64,000 bases of DNA, from the NCBI RefSeq assembly GCF_900176635.1, contig NZ_FXLN01000003.1:248001-312000 (forward strand), given 5' to 3'. How positions within the stretch are numbered: the first letter of the stretch is position 1; every line of letters starts with the position of its first letter. Source of the stretch: Clostridium merdae. Its GTDB lineage: Bacteria > Bacillota > Clostridia > Oscillospirales > Acutalibacteraceae. Positions 1 through 7,240 of this stretch are shown here, in pieces. The position numbers were made by a program, and so were the translations under genes. The notes under the pieces were generated by a model. It was not told where the DNA came from. It did no database searches and saw nothing but the letters and a program-made list of their open reading frames with translations.

Positions 1-426
1 TTCCATATTCAAACTATTTTGCTTCTCTTCCTGCTTTTGCTGCAGAAAACGTGTCTCCACTTTGTTCCCTCCCGGCCAAACCCCTTTATAATCAAACTGC
101 CATTTGACATATATTTATTCGGAGCCTGTACTGCGAATTGCCTTCGCTAGTCTTAGGTAAGACTCAAAGCCATGCTGTGCACTGTCTAGCAAAATGTATT
201 TCTTTTTGTCTTGCAATATGGTTAATAATCCATTCATATTATAGCCATTATTTTCCATTTTTTCAACTGTAACGTTTATATTACCACCTATTTCATATAA
301 TATTCAACTTATCATTGTGTGCGTAGAAAACCATCTGTCATCCTCCCCAAAAGCATGCCACCAGACCTGTTTATTTTGTCCTTCGAATTGTGGCGATTTT
401 TGCTTATACAATAACGATTCTAATCC
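1..426 (-). pseudogene. decayed gene fragment of unknown function
   Basis: One minus-strand frame runs from a stop at 429-427 to the window edge with protein-like composition but is broken by TGA at 306-304 and TAA at 117-115. The three pieces are about 40, 62 and 38 codons. They share one frame with no shift, and no ATG with a ribosome binding site starts the first or last piece. Recognisable stretches include WWHAFGEDDRWF, ILLDSAQHGFESYLRLAKAI and VKWQFDYKGVWPGG, rich in Trp and aromatic residues like a folded domain. I do not recognise the family. It may be a gene decaying by point mutation, with its 3' end left of the window. Confidence 0.5.
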
Positions 427-583
427 TTAAAAAGTGTTTTCATAATAGAGAAACAGTGTTTTAATCATTGCACTTTTTATGTCTAAAGTCAATCTTCCAT
501 TGAAAGAAAAAAACACATTCAAGCTTTTTACAAAACTTATAGAAAAGTGAAGTGAAAATGGTCTCATTTTCGAAACGGAGCAG

Positions 584-623
584 AAAAAAACCGCCGCCAA
601 AAAGCACACAGCTTTCGCGGCAG
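584..623 (-). terminator. intrinsic terminator after the deacetylase gene
   Basis: Read on the minus strand, CTGCCGC (623-617) and AAAGC (615-611) pair with GCTTT (605-601) and GGCGGCGG (598-591). Seven T residues follow. It sits about 25 bp past the stop of the deacetylase gene. Confidence 0.75.
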
Positions 624-646
624 TTCTTAGAAGCGTTTATGCCTGT

Positions 647-1444
647 TTAAAAGGCCTTTAATTCCCCCGGTTTTATACAAACTGGGTTGCCCTCTGCTAA
701 AAACCATACTGCAACTGCACTGGGATTATAGACCTTTGTTTGTGCAGCGTTAAGCCTTAATGCTTTGATTGCCGTTACATATTCTTTTATTTCGATATTG
801 GTTGCGTACCATACCTCTGGCTGGTTGCCAGCTTTACGGCAAAATTCTTCCATTATGTACCAGTTATTATCACGCGAAAACTCATAGCTGTGCCCCCACA
901 GGTAAAAAAGGAGCAGGCGTGAATCCAGCGAGCGGCCGATGAAGCTTTCCCACAGGTTCCCAAGCCGATTATGGTGGCAAGTAGGGCTCCAGCGCATAAA
1001 ATCACCCGGCACACGAAACTGTCCGGTTTCTTCCACCGTTCGTGCGTATTCCATTCCACAGCCTTTTAACAAAGAGATGACCTCGTCGTTATAATCGCCA
1101 AAAGGGTAGCTCATACCACGGATGATTTCGCCGGAGGCATTCTCCAGAATCCGCCGATTCTCCATTACCTCGGTAAGTACGAGGGAGGGTGGAAGCTGCG
1201 TAAGGGATGGGTGAGAATGCGTATGAACACTAATTTCATGCCCACGGTACAAATCAGAAAATTCGCTTACCGGAAGATACTCTTCCCTACATTCAAACGC
1301 CGTGTTTAAGTGGAAGGTTGCCCGTACCCCATTTTGGTTTATAATCTCTACCAAACGGCGATCCTCTACCCTTCCGTCATCGTAACTTAGCGTTAGGCAT
1401 TTGCTTTTCCCGCCTGGCCAAAGTGAAAACTGCAAATCCGCCAT
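647..1444 (-). CDS. polysaccharide deacetylase family protein (NodB-like)
   Basis: A 265-residue carbohydrate esterase family 4 style protein. Motif 1 is SYDDG at residues 20-24 (the TFDD motif) and the zinc motif H(S/T)xxH is HTHSH at 74-78. Members remove acetyl groups from glycans in a metal-dependent way. There is no signal peptide or membrane segment, so it appears cytoplasmic, which is unlike cell-wall deacetylases; the substrate is unknown. Its ATG lies 1 nt after the stop of the upstream uracil-DNA glycosylase-like gene, and the GGCGGGATG ribosome binding region overlaps that stop, so the two are probably translationally coupled. The pairing with a DNA-repair-like protein has no obvious functional logic. 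Confidence 0.85.
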   Translation of the reverse strand: MADLQFSLWPGGKSKCLTLSYDDGRVEDRRLVEIINQNGVRATFHLNTAFECREEYLPVSEFSDLYRGHEISVHTHSHPSLTQLPPSLVLTEVMENRRILENASGEIIRGMSYPFGDYNDEVISLLKGCGMEYARTVEETGQFRVPGDFMRWSPTCHHNRLGNLWESFIGRSLDSRLLLFYLWGHSYEFSRDNNWYIMEEFCRKAGNQPEVWYATNIEIKEYVTAIKALRLNAAQTKVYNPSAVAVWFLAEGNPVCIKPGELKAF

Positions 1445-1445
1445 G

Positions 1446-2093
1446 TTACATCCCGCCTTTCTTGTTCGTTTCTGATGCTCCTATTGAGTCGATTCCCAAT
1501 ATACGGTGAACCTCTTTTTGTATTTCAAAAATCCTTTTTTGCGTGAACTCCGGGTAATCGCGAAACCATTTCATATTGAGCGGAGAAGGGTGCGGTAAAA
1601 CAAAGCACGGCTTTCCGTTTAGGGTCTTATTCTCAAACGCCAAGCTTGTTATTTTCTCGTTCGGGAAGAAATGACTAGCGGCGATTCCGCCAATAATAAT
1701 ATAAATCTCATTTTGAACCAGTTGCATTTCTCGCTGTAACCATTGCTTGGAACAAATCGGAGGCGGTCGTCGGTCACCACCATTAGGAGACTTACCAGGG
1801 TAGCAATGCGCCATAGATACAATATAAAAATAGTCGGGATTATAAAAATCATCGTCTGAAATACGGTACCATTCCCCACGCAATCTTCTGCCGCTGGCAT
1901 CGTGAAAGGGTTTTCCCGTTTCATGCACGGTTCGGGAGGGAGCCTGACTTATCTGCATGATTTTTGCGTTGAAATTGCCCTGAATAATAGGGTGCGGCTC
2001 ATAACCAAATGCTTCTTGGCACAAACGGCACTGTTTTATTTTCTTCTGCAAAAGAGTTAGCTCCTGCTTTGTCTTCTGATGATTCAAACCCAC
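1446..2093 (-). CDS. uracil-DNA glycosylase superfamily protein, family 4-like
   Basis: The frame is open to 2141, but AAAGGGG lies 7 nt before a GTG at 2093, which I take as the start. Near the N-terminus is CRLC, followed later by a C-x16-C pair; C-x2-C ... C-x14-17-C is the 4Fe-4S ligand pattern of family 4 enzymes. ISQAPS stands where the GEAPG active-site loop is expected and HPSPLN is the HPS-type motif. KPFHDASGRRLR resembles the conserved GRPF segment. Such enzymes excise uracil from DNA, but the altered GEAPG loop means substrate or activity may differ. It is followed directly by the deacetylase gene. Confidence 0.75.
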   Translation of the reverse strand: MGLNHQKTKQELTLLQKKIKQCRLCQEAFGYEPHPIIQGNFNAKIMQISQAPSRTVHETGKPFHDASGRRLRGEWYRISDDDFYNPDYFYIVSMAHCYPGKSPNGGDRRPPPICSKQWLQREMQLVQNEIYIIIGGIAASHFFPNEKITSLAFENKTLNGKPCFVLPHPSPLNMKWFRDYPEFTQKRIFEIQKEVHRILGIDSIGASETNKKGGM

Positions 2094-2237
2094 TCTCATT
2101 CCCCTTTGCATCAATTTTAAGCACGTCCCATTTTTCTGCAAATTCTAGTCTCATAAAATATTTGATACAATCTATTTTACTGCAAAAAAGGAATAGAAGA
2201 TAGCTTTTTTCGAAATAAAGTGTTTGTAAGAAAAAGG

Positions 2238-2266
2238 AAAACCACCGGCTATCCGGTGGTTTTCTT
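2238..2266 (-). terminator. bidirectional terminator hairpin
   Basis: AAAACCACCGG (2238-2248) and CCGGTGGTTTT (2253-2263) form an 11-bp perfect stem with a CTAT loop. On the minus strand a T-rich tract follows, so it ends transcription from the FkbM gene. Confidence 0.8.
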
Positions 2267-2362
2267 CGCATTATCCCATGGTAATAGAGAACTTATTATC
2301 GCTAAATCCCTAGGCGGAACGTTTTCTTGCATTGGGCTAAAAGATGGTGCAATTGCTGGAAA

Positions 2363-3370
2363 TTAGATTGCATATAAAATGAATTCGGTTGGGTACACCT
2401 GCGACCCATAATACCGCAAATAAAAACGGTATGTTGGGTCTGCTTCATAAATAATACGGGGCAACTTCCACATATCTTTGTAGTTATGGTAAACGCTTAA
2501 TGCAAGCTTTGGGTGGTTCTTCTTTATTTTCTCCAAACAACCCATCAGTGCATCTTCTTCCCCGCCCTCAATATCCATTTTAATAAACGTAACATCTTCC
2601 GCAATGTCATCGTCAATTTTAACAATATCCACAGCCATGGAGCCGCTCTCTGTTAAGTGGTTGACAGAAGACAAATCATTACCTGAAAGATACATGGATC
2701 CATTGCGATTGCTGGCTCCCTTATCCCTTATTACAACGTTATCCATATGGAACAATTCTATATTTTTCTCAATATATTCAATGTTTGCGGGTGCAATTTC
2801 GTAGCAATACATTTTCTTATAGCAGTTTGGTCCAAATGTCTTTTGGTAATAAACCAGTGTATCGCCAATAAAGCCACCAATGTCTACAAAGACTTCATCC
2901 TTGCTGCAAGAGATAATGTCCAAATCAAAATACTGGTAGTACGTTTTGTCGTGAATCTGATCCACCTTTTCGGGGTTGCACATGAGCCAATAATACAGAA
3001 TATTAACAAAGATTCGTTTGGAGCGGTTATCGCATAGGTTGTTGTAAACCCATTCAAAATCCTGCCAATGCTGCGCCAGCGAATTTGCTCTGTTTTCTGC
3101 CAGCTCATAATCCCCTTGCTCCGGGTAGTACGTCCCCCACAGCTTCTGCTCGTTGATAAAATTAATGGTATTCTGGTAAAGCTGATAATTGGTGTTTTTA
3201 AAATTCGCTAAGTTTTGTTTAATTGCCTCGGTTAATTCTTTTTCATTTCTTTCTTTCACAAACTGCAAAAAGCTTGTAAAGTCGGAATCTATTTGGTTTG
3301 GTAAGCTCTGAGAAGAAGCTTTGCTCGTATCGAGATTATTCTCATCCGGTAATTGTGATTCATTGGTCAT
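2363..3370 (-). CDS. FkbM family SAM-dependent methyltransferase
   Basis: A 335-residue protein. The C-terminal ~200 residues carry a Methyltransf_21/FkbM fold: the SAM loop DEVFVDIGGFIGDT, an acidic Glu after YCYEIAPAN, and FIKMDIEGGEEDAL, which is the characteristic DIEG motif. FkbM enzymes O-methylate sugars or polyketides. The N-terminal ~140 residues are helical and charged and not recognised. The ATG at 3370 follows AAGGAG with good spacing. No glycosyltransferase or polysaccharide gene lies beside it, so the acceptor is unknown. It is a single-gene unit ending at the 2238 hairpin. Confidence 0.85.
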   Translation of the reverse strand: MTNESQLPDENNLDTSKASSQSLPNQIDSDFTSFLQFVKERNEKELTEAIKQNLANFKNTNYQLYQNTINFINEQKLWGTYYPEQGDYELAENRANSLAQHWQDFEWVYNNLCDNRSKRIFVNILYYWLMCNPEKVDQIHDKTYYQYFDLDIISCSKDEVFVDIGGFIGDTLVYYQKTFGPNCYKKMYCYEIAPANIEYIEKNIELFHMDNVVIRDKGASNRNGSMYLSGNDLSSVNHLTESGSMAVDIVKIDDDIAEDVTFIKMDIEGGEEDALMGCLEKIKKNHPKLALSVYHNYKDMWKLPRIIYEADPTYRFYLRYYGSQVYPTEFILYAI

Positions 3371-3460
3371 CCGCTATCATTCTCCTTAAAAAGTGTATTC
3401 TTAGTATCATATGTATTAACAAATTGAATGGTGTAGTTATCCTTTTCGCAAAAATAACGA

Positions 3461-3493
3461 AAAAAGCTGCCCGATTCGTGCGGGCAGCTTTTT
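3461..3493 (-). terminator. terminator of the vanRSY-like operon
   Basis: AAAAAGCTGCCCG (3461-3473) pairs perfectly over 13 bp with CGGGCAGCTTTTT (3481-3493). The hairpin overlaps the vanY stop codon, and the U-tract is inside the stem, usable on both strands. Confidence 0.8.
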
Positions 3494-4223
3494 ATGGAGT
3501 TTTATTCAGGTATTCTTCCAGGCAAATGCCTTGCTCGTGCATTGCTTCTGCCGCATCTACCCCAACATAGCGATAGTGCCACGGCTCATGGATAACACCG
3601 GTTATATCTGTTTTATTTTGAGGGTACCGCCGAATAAAGCCATATTTATAGCTGTTTTGATCGAGCCAGCGGTAAACCTCTTCCCCCTTTGAATGAATGC
3701 CATCGGCATTGATGTCTACACTAAGGCCTAACTGGTGCTCGCTGGTATCAGGTAGAGCAACCCAAGCTTCAGCCTTGGTTTTTGCTTCTTTATTGGAAAG
3801 CCCTTGTTTTTTATATTCCTGTATTTTTTCTTTCATGATGCTCTCTTGTACTTTTTTGGTGCGGTATCCAGAAGCCACCACCGGGTATATGTCTTCTCTT
3901 CTGGCGTCATCAAACATTTCCTGCAAGGAGGGATAAATGCGATTGTCGACGGATTCTCCATTCTCAAGCTCTACTAAATCAACTTTATATTCTTTTGGAA
4001 TGGGATTCCATTTGTTCACTAAAATTAAGTACCAAGCAGAATTATCGTTCCCACTGCTTGTAGAAGAAGTGTTATAACTTGCACGGCTGGTTTGCTGTTG
4101 GGAAATATGCTCTTTGATTAGCGGATTATTCTCTGTTACCAAGCAATACAATAAAGCAGCAATGGCAATAACTAAGCAAGCATAAAACAGAAATTGAATC
4201 CGCTTTATTACTTTCCTTATCAT
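3492..4223 (-). CDS. vanY: D-alanyl-D-alanine carboxypeptidase, VanY (M15B) family
   Basis: A 243-residue membrane-anchored zinc peptidase. One hydrophobic segment at residues 10-28 is the likely anchor; a Ser/Thr/Asn-rich linker at 40-62 leads to the catalytic domain. M15B ligands are visible: SEHQLGLSVDI with His163 and Asp170, and HEPWHYRYVG with Glu213 and His216. VanY removes the terminal D-Ala of peptidoglycan pentapeptide outside the membrane, which removes the vancomycin target. A strong AAAGGAGGGG site precedes the ATG. It is the last gene after vanR and vanS, about 170 bp downstream of vanS. No vanH, ligase or vanX gene is nearby, so this is an accessory or house-keeping cell-wall trimming enzyme rather than a full resistance cluster. 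Confidence 0.9.
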   Translation of the reverse strand: MIRKVIKRIQFLFYACLVIAIAALLYCLVTENNPLIKEHISQQQTSRASYNTSSTSSGNDNSAWYLILVNKWNPIPKEYKVDLVELENGESVDNRIYPSLQEMFDDARREDIYPVVASGYRTKKVQESIMKEKIQEYKKQGLSNKEAKTKAEAWVALPDTSEHQLGLSVDINADGIHSKGEEVYRWLDQNSYKYGFIRRYPQNKTDITGVIHEPWHYRYVGVDAAEAMHEQGICLEEYLNKTP

Positions 4224-4325
4224 AACCTTCCCCTCCTTTCGTTGAGAGTCAAAATGAATGCACCTGTTCTATATTTATCATACCAAACGGGTGCAATTAT
4301 TATTTTAATATTTCATTGTTTGATT

Positions 4326-4363
4326 CCTAAGAAAATCCTAAGTTTTTATAAGTTTTTCTTAGG
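4326..4363 (-). other. intercistronic hairpin between vanS and vanY
   Basis: CCTAAGAAAA (4326-4335) pairs with TTTTCTTAGG (4354-4363), with a third CCTAAG copy between them that could form an alternative fold. It could reduce or tune read-through into vanY. Function is inference. Confidence 0.35.
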
Positions 4364-4392
4364 CTTGTTTAAAACGAAAAGATTCGTAATTC

Positions 4393-5517
4393 CTATTCCG
4401 GCTGTGGAAGAGTAACGGTAAATTGAACCACATGATTCTCACTTTGCGCGCTAATCGCACCGCCATGCAGTGTAAGGATTTCTTTTGCGATTGCAAGCCC
4501 TAGGCCTGCCCCCCCGGTATTGGAAGTGCGTGCTTCATCCATCCGGAAAAATTTCTCAAATATGGAGTTCAGCTTTTCGCGCGGAATGGTTTGCCCTTCG
4601 TTTTGAAATGTAATTATTGTCTCACTTTTCAACTGTTCCGCAGAAATTAAAATATCGGTATTGGGGTAGCTGTATGCCGCGGCATTTTTCAAAATATTAT
4701 TAAATACCCTAGCTAAATACCCGGGGTCACCATATATGGTGAGGTTTTCATCTGCCCGAATGGTAGTTGTATTCCCATTTTCTGAAAGAATCGGGGTAAG
4801 CTCGTCTGTAATTTGCACCAGCATAAAATATAAATCTATTTTTTGATTCTCGATTTGTATTTGCTGAAGATTGTAACGAGTAATTTCAAAGAACTCGTTT
4901 ATCATTTGTTCCAAACGGTATGCTTTTTCAAGCGTAATGTGAACGTATTTGGCCTTTTGCTCGGTAGGCATATCTGGCGCTTCTTCCAACAGACTCAAAT
5001 AGCCAATAACAGAAGTAAGCGGTGTTTTAATATCGTGAGCTAGGTACATAACCAGCTCGTTCTTGCGCTGTTCCGCAGATTGCGCCTCAAAGGCACGCTT
5101 CTCCAGCGTTTGCTTTACGGTGTTTAGCTTCTTTTCGATGGCAGCCATTTCTGCCGGCAAATGAATGGCTGCATTTTCGTCCAGCAATGCGTCGATTCCC
5201 TTGTTAATCGCGTTAAAATAGTGTGTAAACCACTCCAGAAAAAAGGCAAGAAAGATTAAAAAAACTACTACAATCGCAACCAGCCATATCACGTCCATAT
5301 AGTTACGAAATACTACCTGATAGAAATCTCTTGCACTTTCGTCTTCCATGCCAACAAAATTACGCAAAAAAGAGACCACCCAGTTCCCGCCCCTGCCCTT
5401 CCAAAAAAGGAAGTAAAGAACATAGATAATCACAAAAGCGATGACAGCCATTCCAAGAAGCCGAAAACTCATCTTTCGCTTTAGCTGTGTATAATCTGCC
5501 TTATACTTACGCTTCAA
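4393..5517 (-). CDS. vanS: VanS-like sensor histidine kinase
   Basis: A 374-residue membrane kinase. Two membrane segments at about 18-38 and 76-95 flank a short (~37-residue) outside loop. A HAMP-like linker and coiled coil lead to the H-box LAHDIKTPLTSVIG with His161, the N-box NNILKNAAAYS, and G-boxes ending in GGAGLGLAIA. The segment around the H-box (HDIKTPLTSVIGYLSLLEEA) closely resembles VanS kinases of enterococcal and clostridial van clusters. It would phosphorylate the adjacent VanR. The start overlaps the vanR stop by 11 bp. The ligand is not evident from sequence. Confidence 0.88.
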   Translation of the reverse strand: MKRKYKADYTQLKRKMSFRLLGMAVIAFVIIYVLYFLFWKGRGGNWVVSFLRNFVGMEDESARDFYQVVFRNYMDVIWLVAIVVVFLIFLAFFLEWFTHYFNAINKGIDALLDENAAIHLPAEMAAIEKKLNTVKQTLEKRAFEAQSAEQRKNELVMYLAHDIKTPLTSVIGYLSLLEEAPDMPTEQKAKYVHITLEKAYRLEQMINEFFEITRYNLQQIQIENQKIDLYFMLVQITDELTPILSENGNTTTIRADENLTIYGDPGYLARVFNNILKNAAAYSYPNTDILISAEQLKSETIITFQNEGQTIPREKLNSIFEKFFRMDEARTSNTGGAGLGLAIAKEILTLHGGAISAQSENHVVQFTVTLPQPE

Positions 5518-6208
5518 TTTTATACCCTACTCCCCATATGGTTTTAATGTATTTGGGATTCTCTACGGTATCGTTCATCTTCTCTCTCAAATGCCGAATA
5601 TGAACGGTGATGGTATTATTGCTTTTGTTGTAGTATTCGTCCTGCCAAATCGTTTGAAACAGCTCTTGTGCGCTAACCACATTTCCCTTTTGTTCTAGCA
5701 GAATGCGTAAGATAGAAAACTCCGTAGGAGTAAGCGCAATGGGACGCTCATCTAAAAAGCACTGGTGCGTTTTTACATCCATTACTAAACCCGAATGGGC
5801 GATAACGCTTTCTTCAGCATCCATTGTGTAGGATGGATTGTATTTTTTATACCTGCGAAGCTGTGCCTTTACTCTAGCGACCAGCTCCAGCGGACGAAAT
5901 GGTTTTGTCATGTAGTCATCCGCTCCAAGTGTAAGGCCAGTAATTTTATCAATTTCTTCTTCCTTTGCTGTGAGCATTACAACAGGGTAAGTGTACTTCT
6001 CACGGATTTTGCGACACAGCTCAAACCCGCTTATCCCTGGTAACATAACATCCAAAATGGCAAGATCAAGCTCTATCTTTTCAATACAAGCCAACGCATC
6101 CTGTGCGGAATAAAACTTAAAGACCTTGTAGCCTTCGTTGTTTAAAAACAGTTCCACTAAGTCCGCAATCTCATGCTCATCGTCAACAATGAGTATTTTC
6201 TCCTGCAA
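5507..6208 (-). CDS. vanR: VanR-like OmpR-family response regulator
   Basis: A 233-residue regulator: receiver domain 1-120 with acidic pocket DD9-10, phospho-acceptor Asp53 (LAILDVMLPG) and Lys in TKPF, then an OmpR/PhoB winged-helix domain at 130-232. The receiver sequence (LGADDYMTKPFRPLELVARV) is typical of VanR. It starts at TTG (6208-6206) with AAGGAG 8 nt upstream. It heads a vanR-vanS-vanY operon and probably activates it; VanRS normally responds to glycopeptides or cell-wall stress. Without vanHAX genes in the window, the role is likely cell-wall homeostasis or a partial resistance module. Confidence 0.88.
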   Translation of the reverse strand: MQEKILIVDDEHEIADLVELFLNNEGYKVFKFYSAQDALACIEKIELDLAILDVMLPGISGFELCRKIREKYTYPVVMLTAKEEEIDKITGLTLGADDYMTKPFRPLELVARVKAQLRRYKKYNPSYTMDAEESVIAHSGLVMDVKTHQCFLDERPIALTPTEFSILRILLEQKGNVVSAQELFQTIWQDEYYNKSNNTITVHIRHLREKMNDTVENPKYIKTIWGVGYKIEA

Positions 6209-6259
6209 CGTAAACTCTCCTTACTTAAATTTAGCGTTTTCCTCTAACTTATTGTAATT

Positions 6260-6288
6260 ATTATATACGAATCATGAATTAAAACCAA
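6260..6288 (-). promoter_or_regulatory. sigma-A promoter of the vanRSY operon
   Basis: On the minus strand, a perfect TATAAT (6265-6260) lies 17 bp downstream of TTGGTT (6288-6283). It is about 50 bp before the TTG start of vanR. Confidence 0.7.
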
Positions 6289-6350
6289 ACTTTCCCTTAT
6301 ATGCATTTTTTTATTTTAATAAGTTCCCCCAATTTATGATAGACAGAGAA

Positions 6351-6380
6351 GAAACGGCAGCCAAAATAAGCCGCCGTTTC
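6351..6380 (-). terminator. hairpin downstream of the 6.4-7.0 kb lipoprotein gene
   Basis: GAAACGGC (6351-6358) pairs with GCCGTTTC (6373-6380). On the minus strand the hairpin follows the lipoprotein stop by about 20 bp and ends in T-rich sequence. Confidence 0.6.
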
Positions 6381-6402
6381 TTATCATCTTGTAAAGATAC
6401 TA

Positions 6403-7023
6403 TTACGAAACTCTTTTTAATTCAAACACCGTTGCCTCTAATTGTAAAATTAGTCTTTTATGATTGATAACCAGAAACGACATGGGTATTCCAAGTTCAT
6501 CGGGTGAGGCGGATACCCCTAAGACTACCACATGATCACTGTTATTCATGCTTGGCATATCTATTTTATCAACACGATAAAACGAATCTTTATTATAGTG
6601 TATCTCTTCTATTTGATAAGCCGGGTTTTTTAGTTCGAATTGATAGTCCTTATAATTTTTTAATCCCTTAGATGAAAAGAAATCTTTTTGTATCGTAATC
6701 TCATCACCAATGATCTTTTGCCCGTTTGGGTATTCCGAGGCATCATTATAGGAATTCGCGAATCCCAATAGTTTTTCTACCTTCCAAGTACCCAAGATAA
6801 ACTGTTCGGTTTCGCTGTCTATCTCCTTTCTCCCGATAAATGGCTCTGTCATATCCCAAGGAGCATCACTTTCCAGCTCACTCTCCGGCTCATTTCGAGA
6901 ACTAATGGATGAACTTTCTACGGTAGAATTGTTCGCTGCCCCTGAGCCTGCTACTGCCCCGTTACTACACCCAACCAAACCAATGAATAAGATAGAAAGA
7001 AACAAAGGAAATGCCTTTTTCAT
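6403..7023 (-). CDS. putative lipoprotein of unknown function
   Basis: About 206 residues from the ATG at 7023; the frame extends to 7041 but MKKAFPLFLSILFIGLVGC is a textbook lipoprotein signal with Cys19 as the lipidation site. A Ser/Asn/Glu-rich linker (20-55) leads to a soluble domain of mixed polar and aromatic residues. The phrase FILGTWKVEKLLGFAN resembles the start of small lipocalin-like or 'lipocalin-like/calycin' lipoproteins, but this is only a weak resemblance. It is predicted to sit on the outer face of the membrane. It stands alone between the van operon and the glycosidase gene, each with its own terminator. Confidence 0.75.
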   Translation of the reverse strand: MKKAFPLFLSILFIGLVGCSNGAVAGSGAANNSTVESSSISSRNEPESELESDAPWDMTEPFIGRKEIDSETEQFILGTWKVEKLLGFANSYNDASEYPNGQKIIGDEITIQKDFFSSKGLKNYKDYQFELKNPAYQIEEIHYNKDSFYRVDKIDMPSMNNSDHVVVLGVSASPDELGIPMSFLVINHKRLILQLEATVFELKRVS

Positions 7024-7200
7024 ACAAATGAATTCCTCCAATAAAAAATTAAAAAAGTAGTAGGTCCGCTTACTTAAAACCAGAAATGTACAAAAGCAAG
7101 CTGCTTGTAAAATGAATCATACTCCTACCAAACAACATCGTCAACCCAAATAAAACTAACTTATCAATTCCTTTTCCCTCTGGAATTTAATTAAGCAAAG

Positions 7201-7232
7201 AAATGGTGACGATGATGTATTGCCACCATTTT
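7201..7232 (-). terminator. possible terminator after the GH3 gene
   Basis: AAATGGTG (7201-7208) can pair with CACCATTT (7224-7231). The stem is short and the loop long, so it is a weak candidate. Confidence 0.4.
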
Positions 7233-7240
7233 AAGCTATC

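Noticed and set aside
427..609. Minus-strand 60-codon frame near the left edge
   Set aside because: No ribosome binding site, low-complexity Phe/Ser-rich translation and overlap with the terminator hairpin.
3492..6208. Complete vancomycin-resistance cluster
   Set aside because: Only vanR, vanS and vanY are present; no ligase, VanH or VanX gene is in the window.
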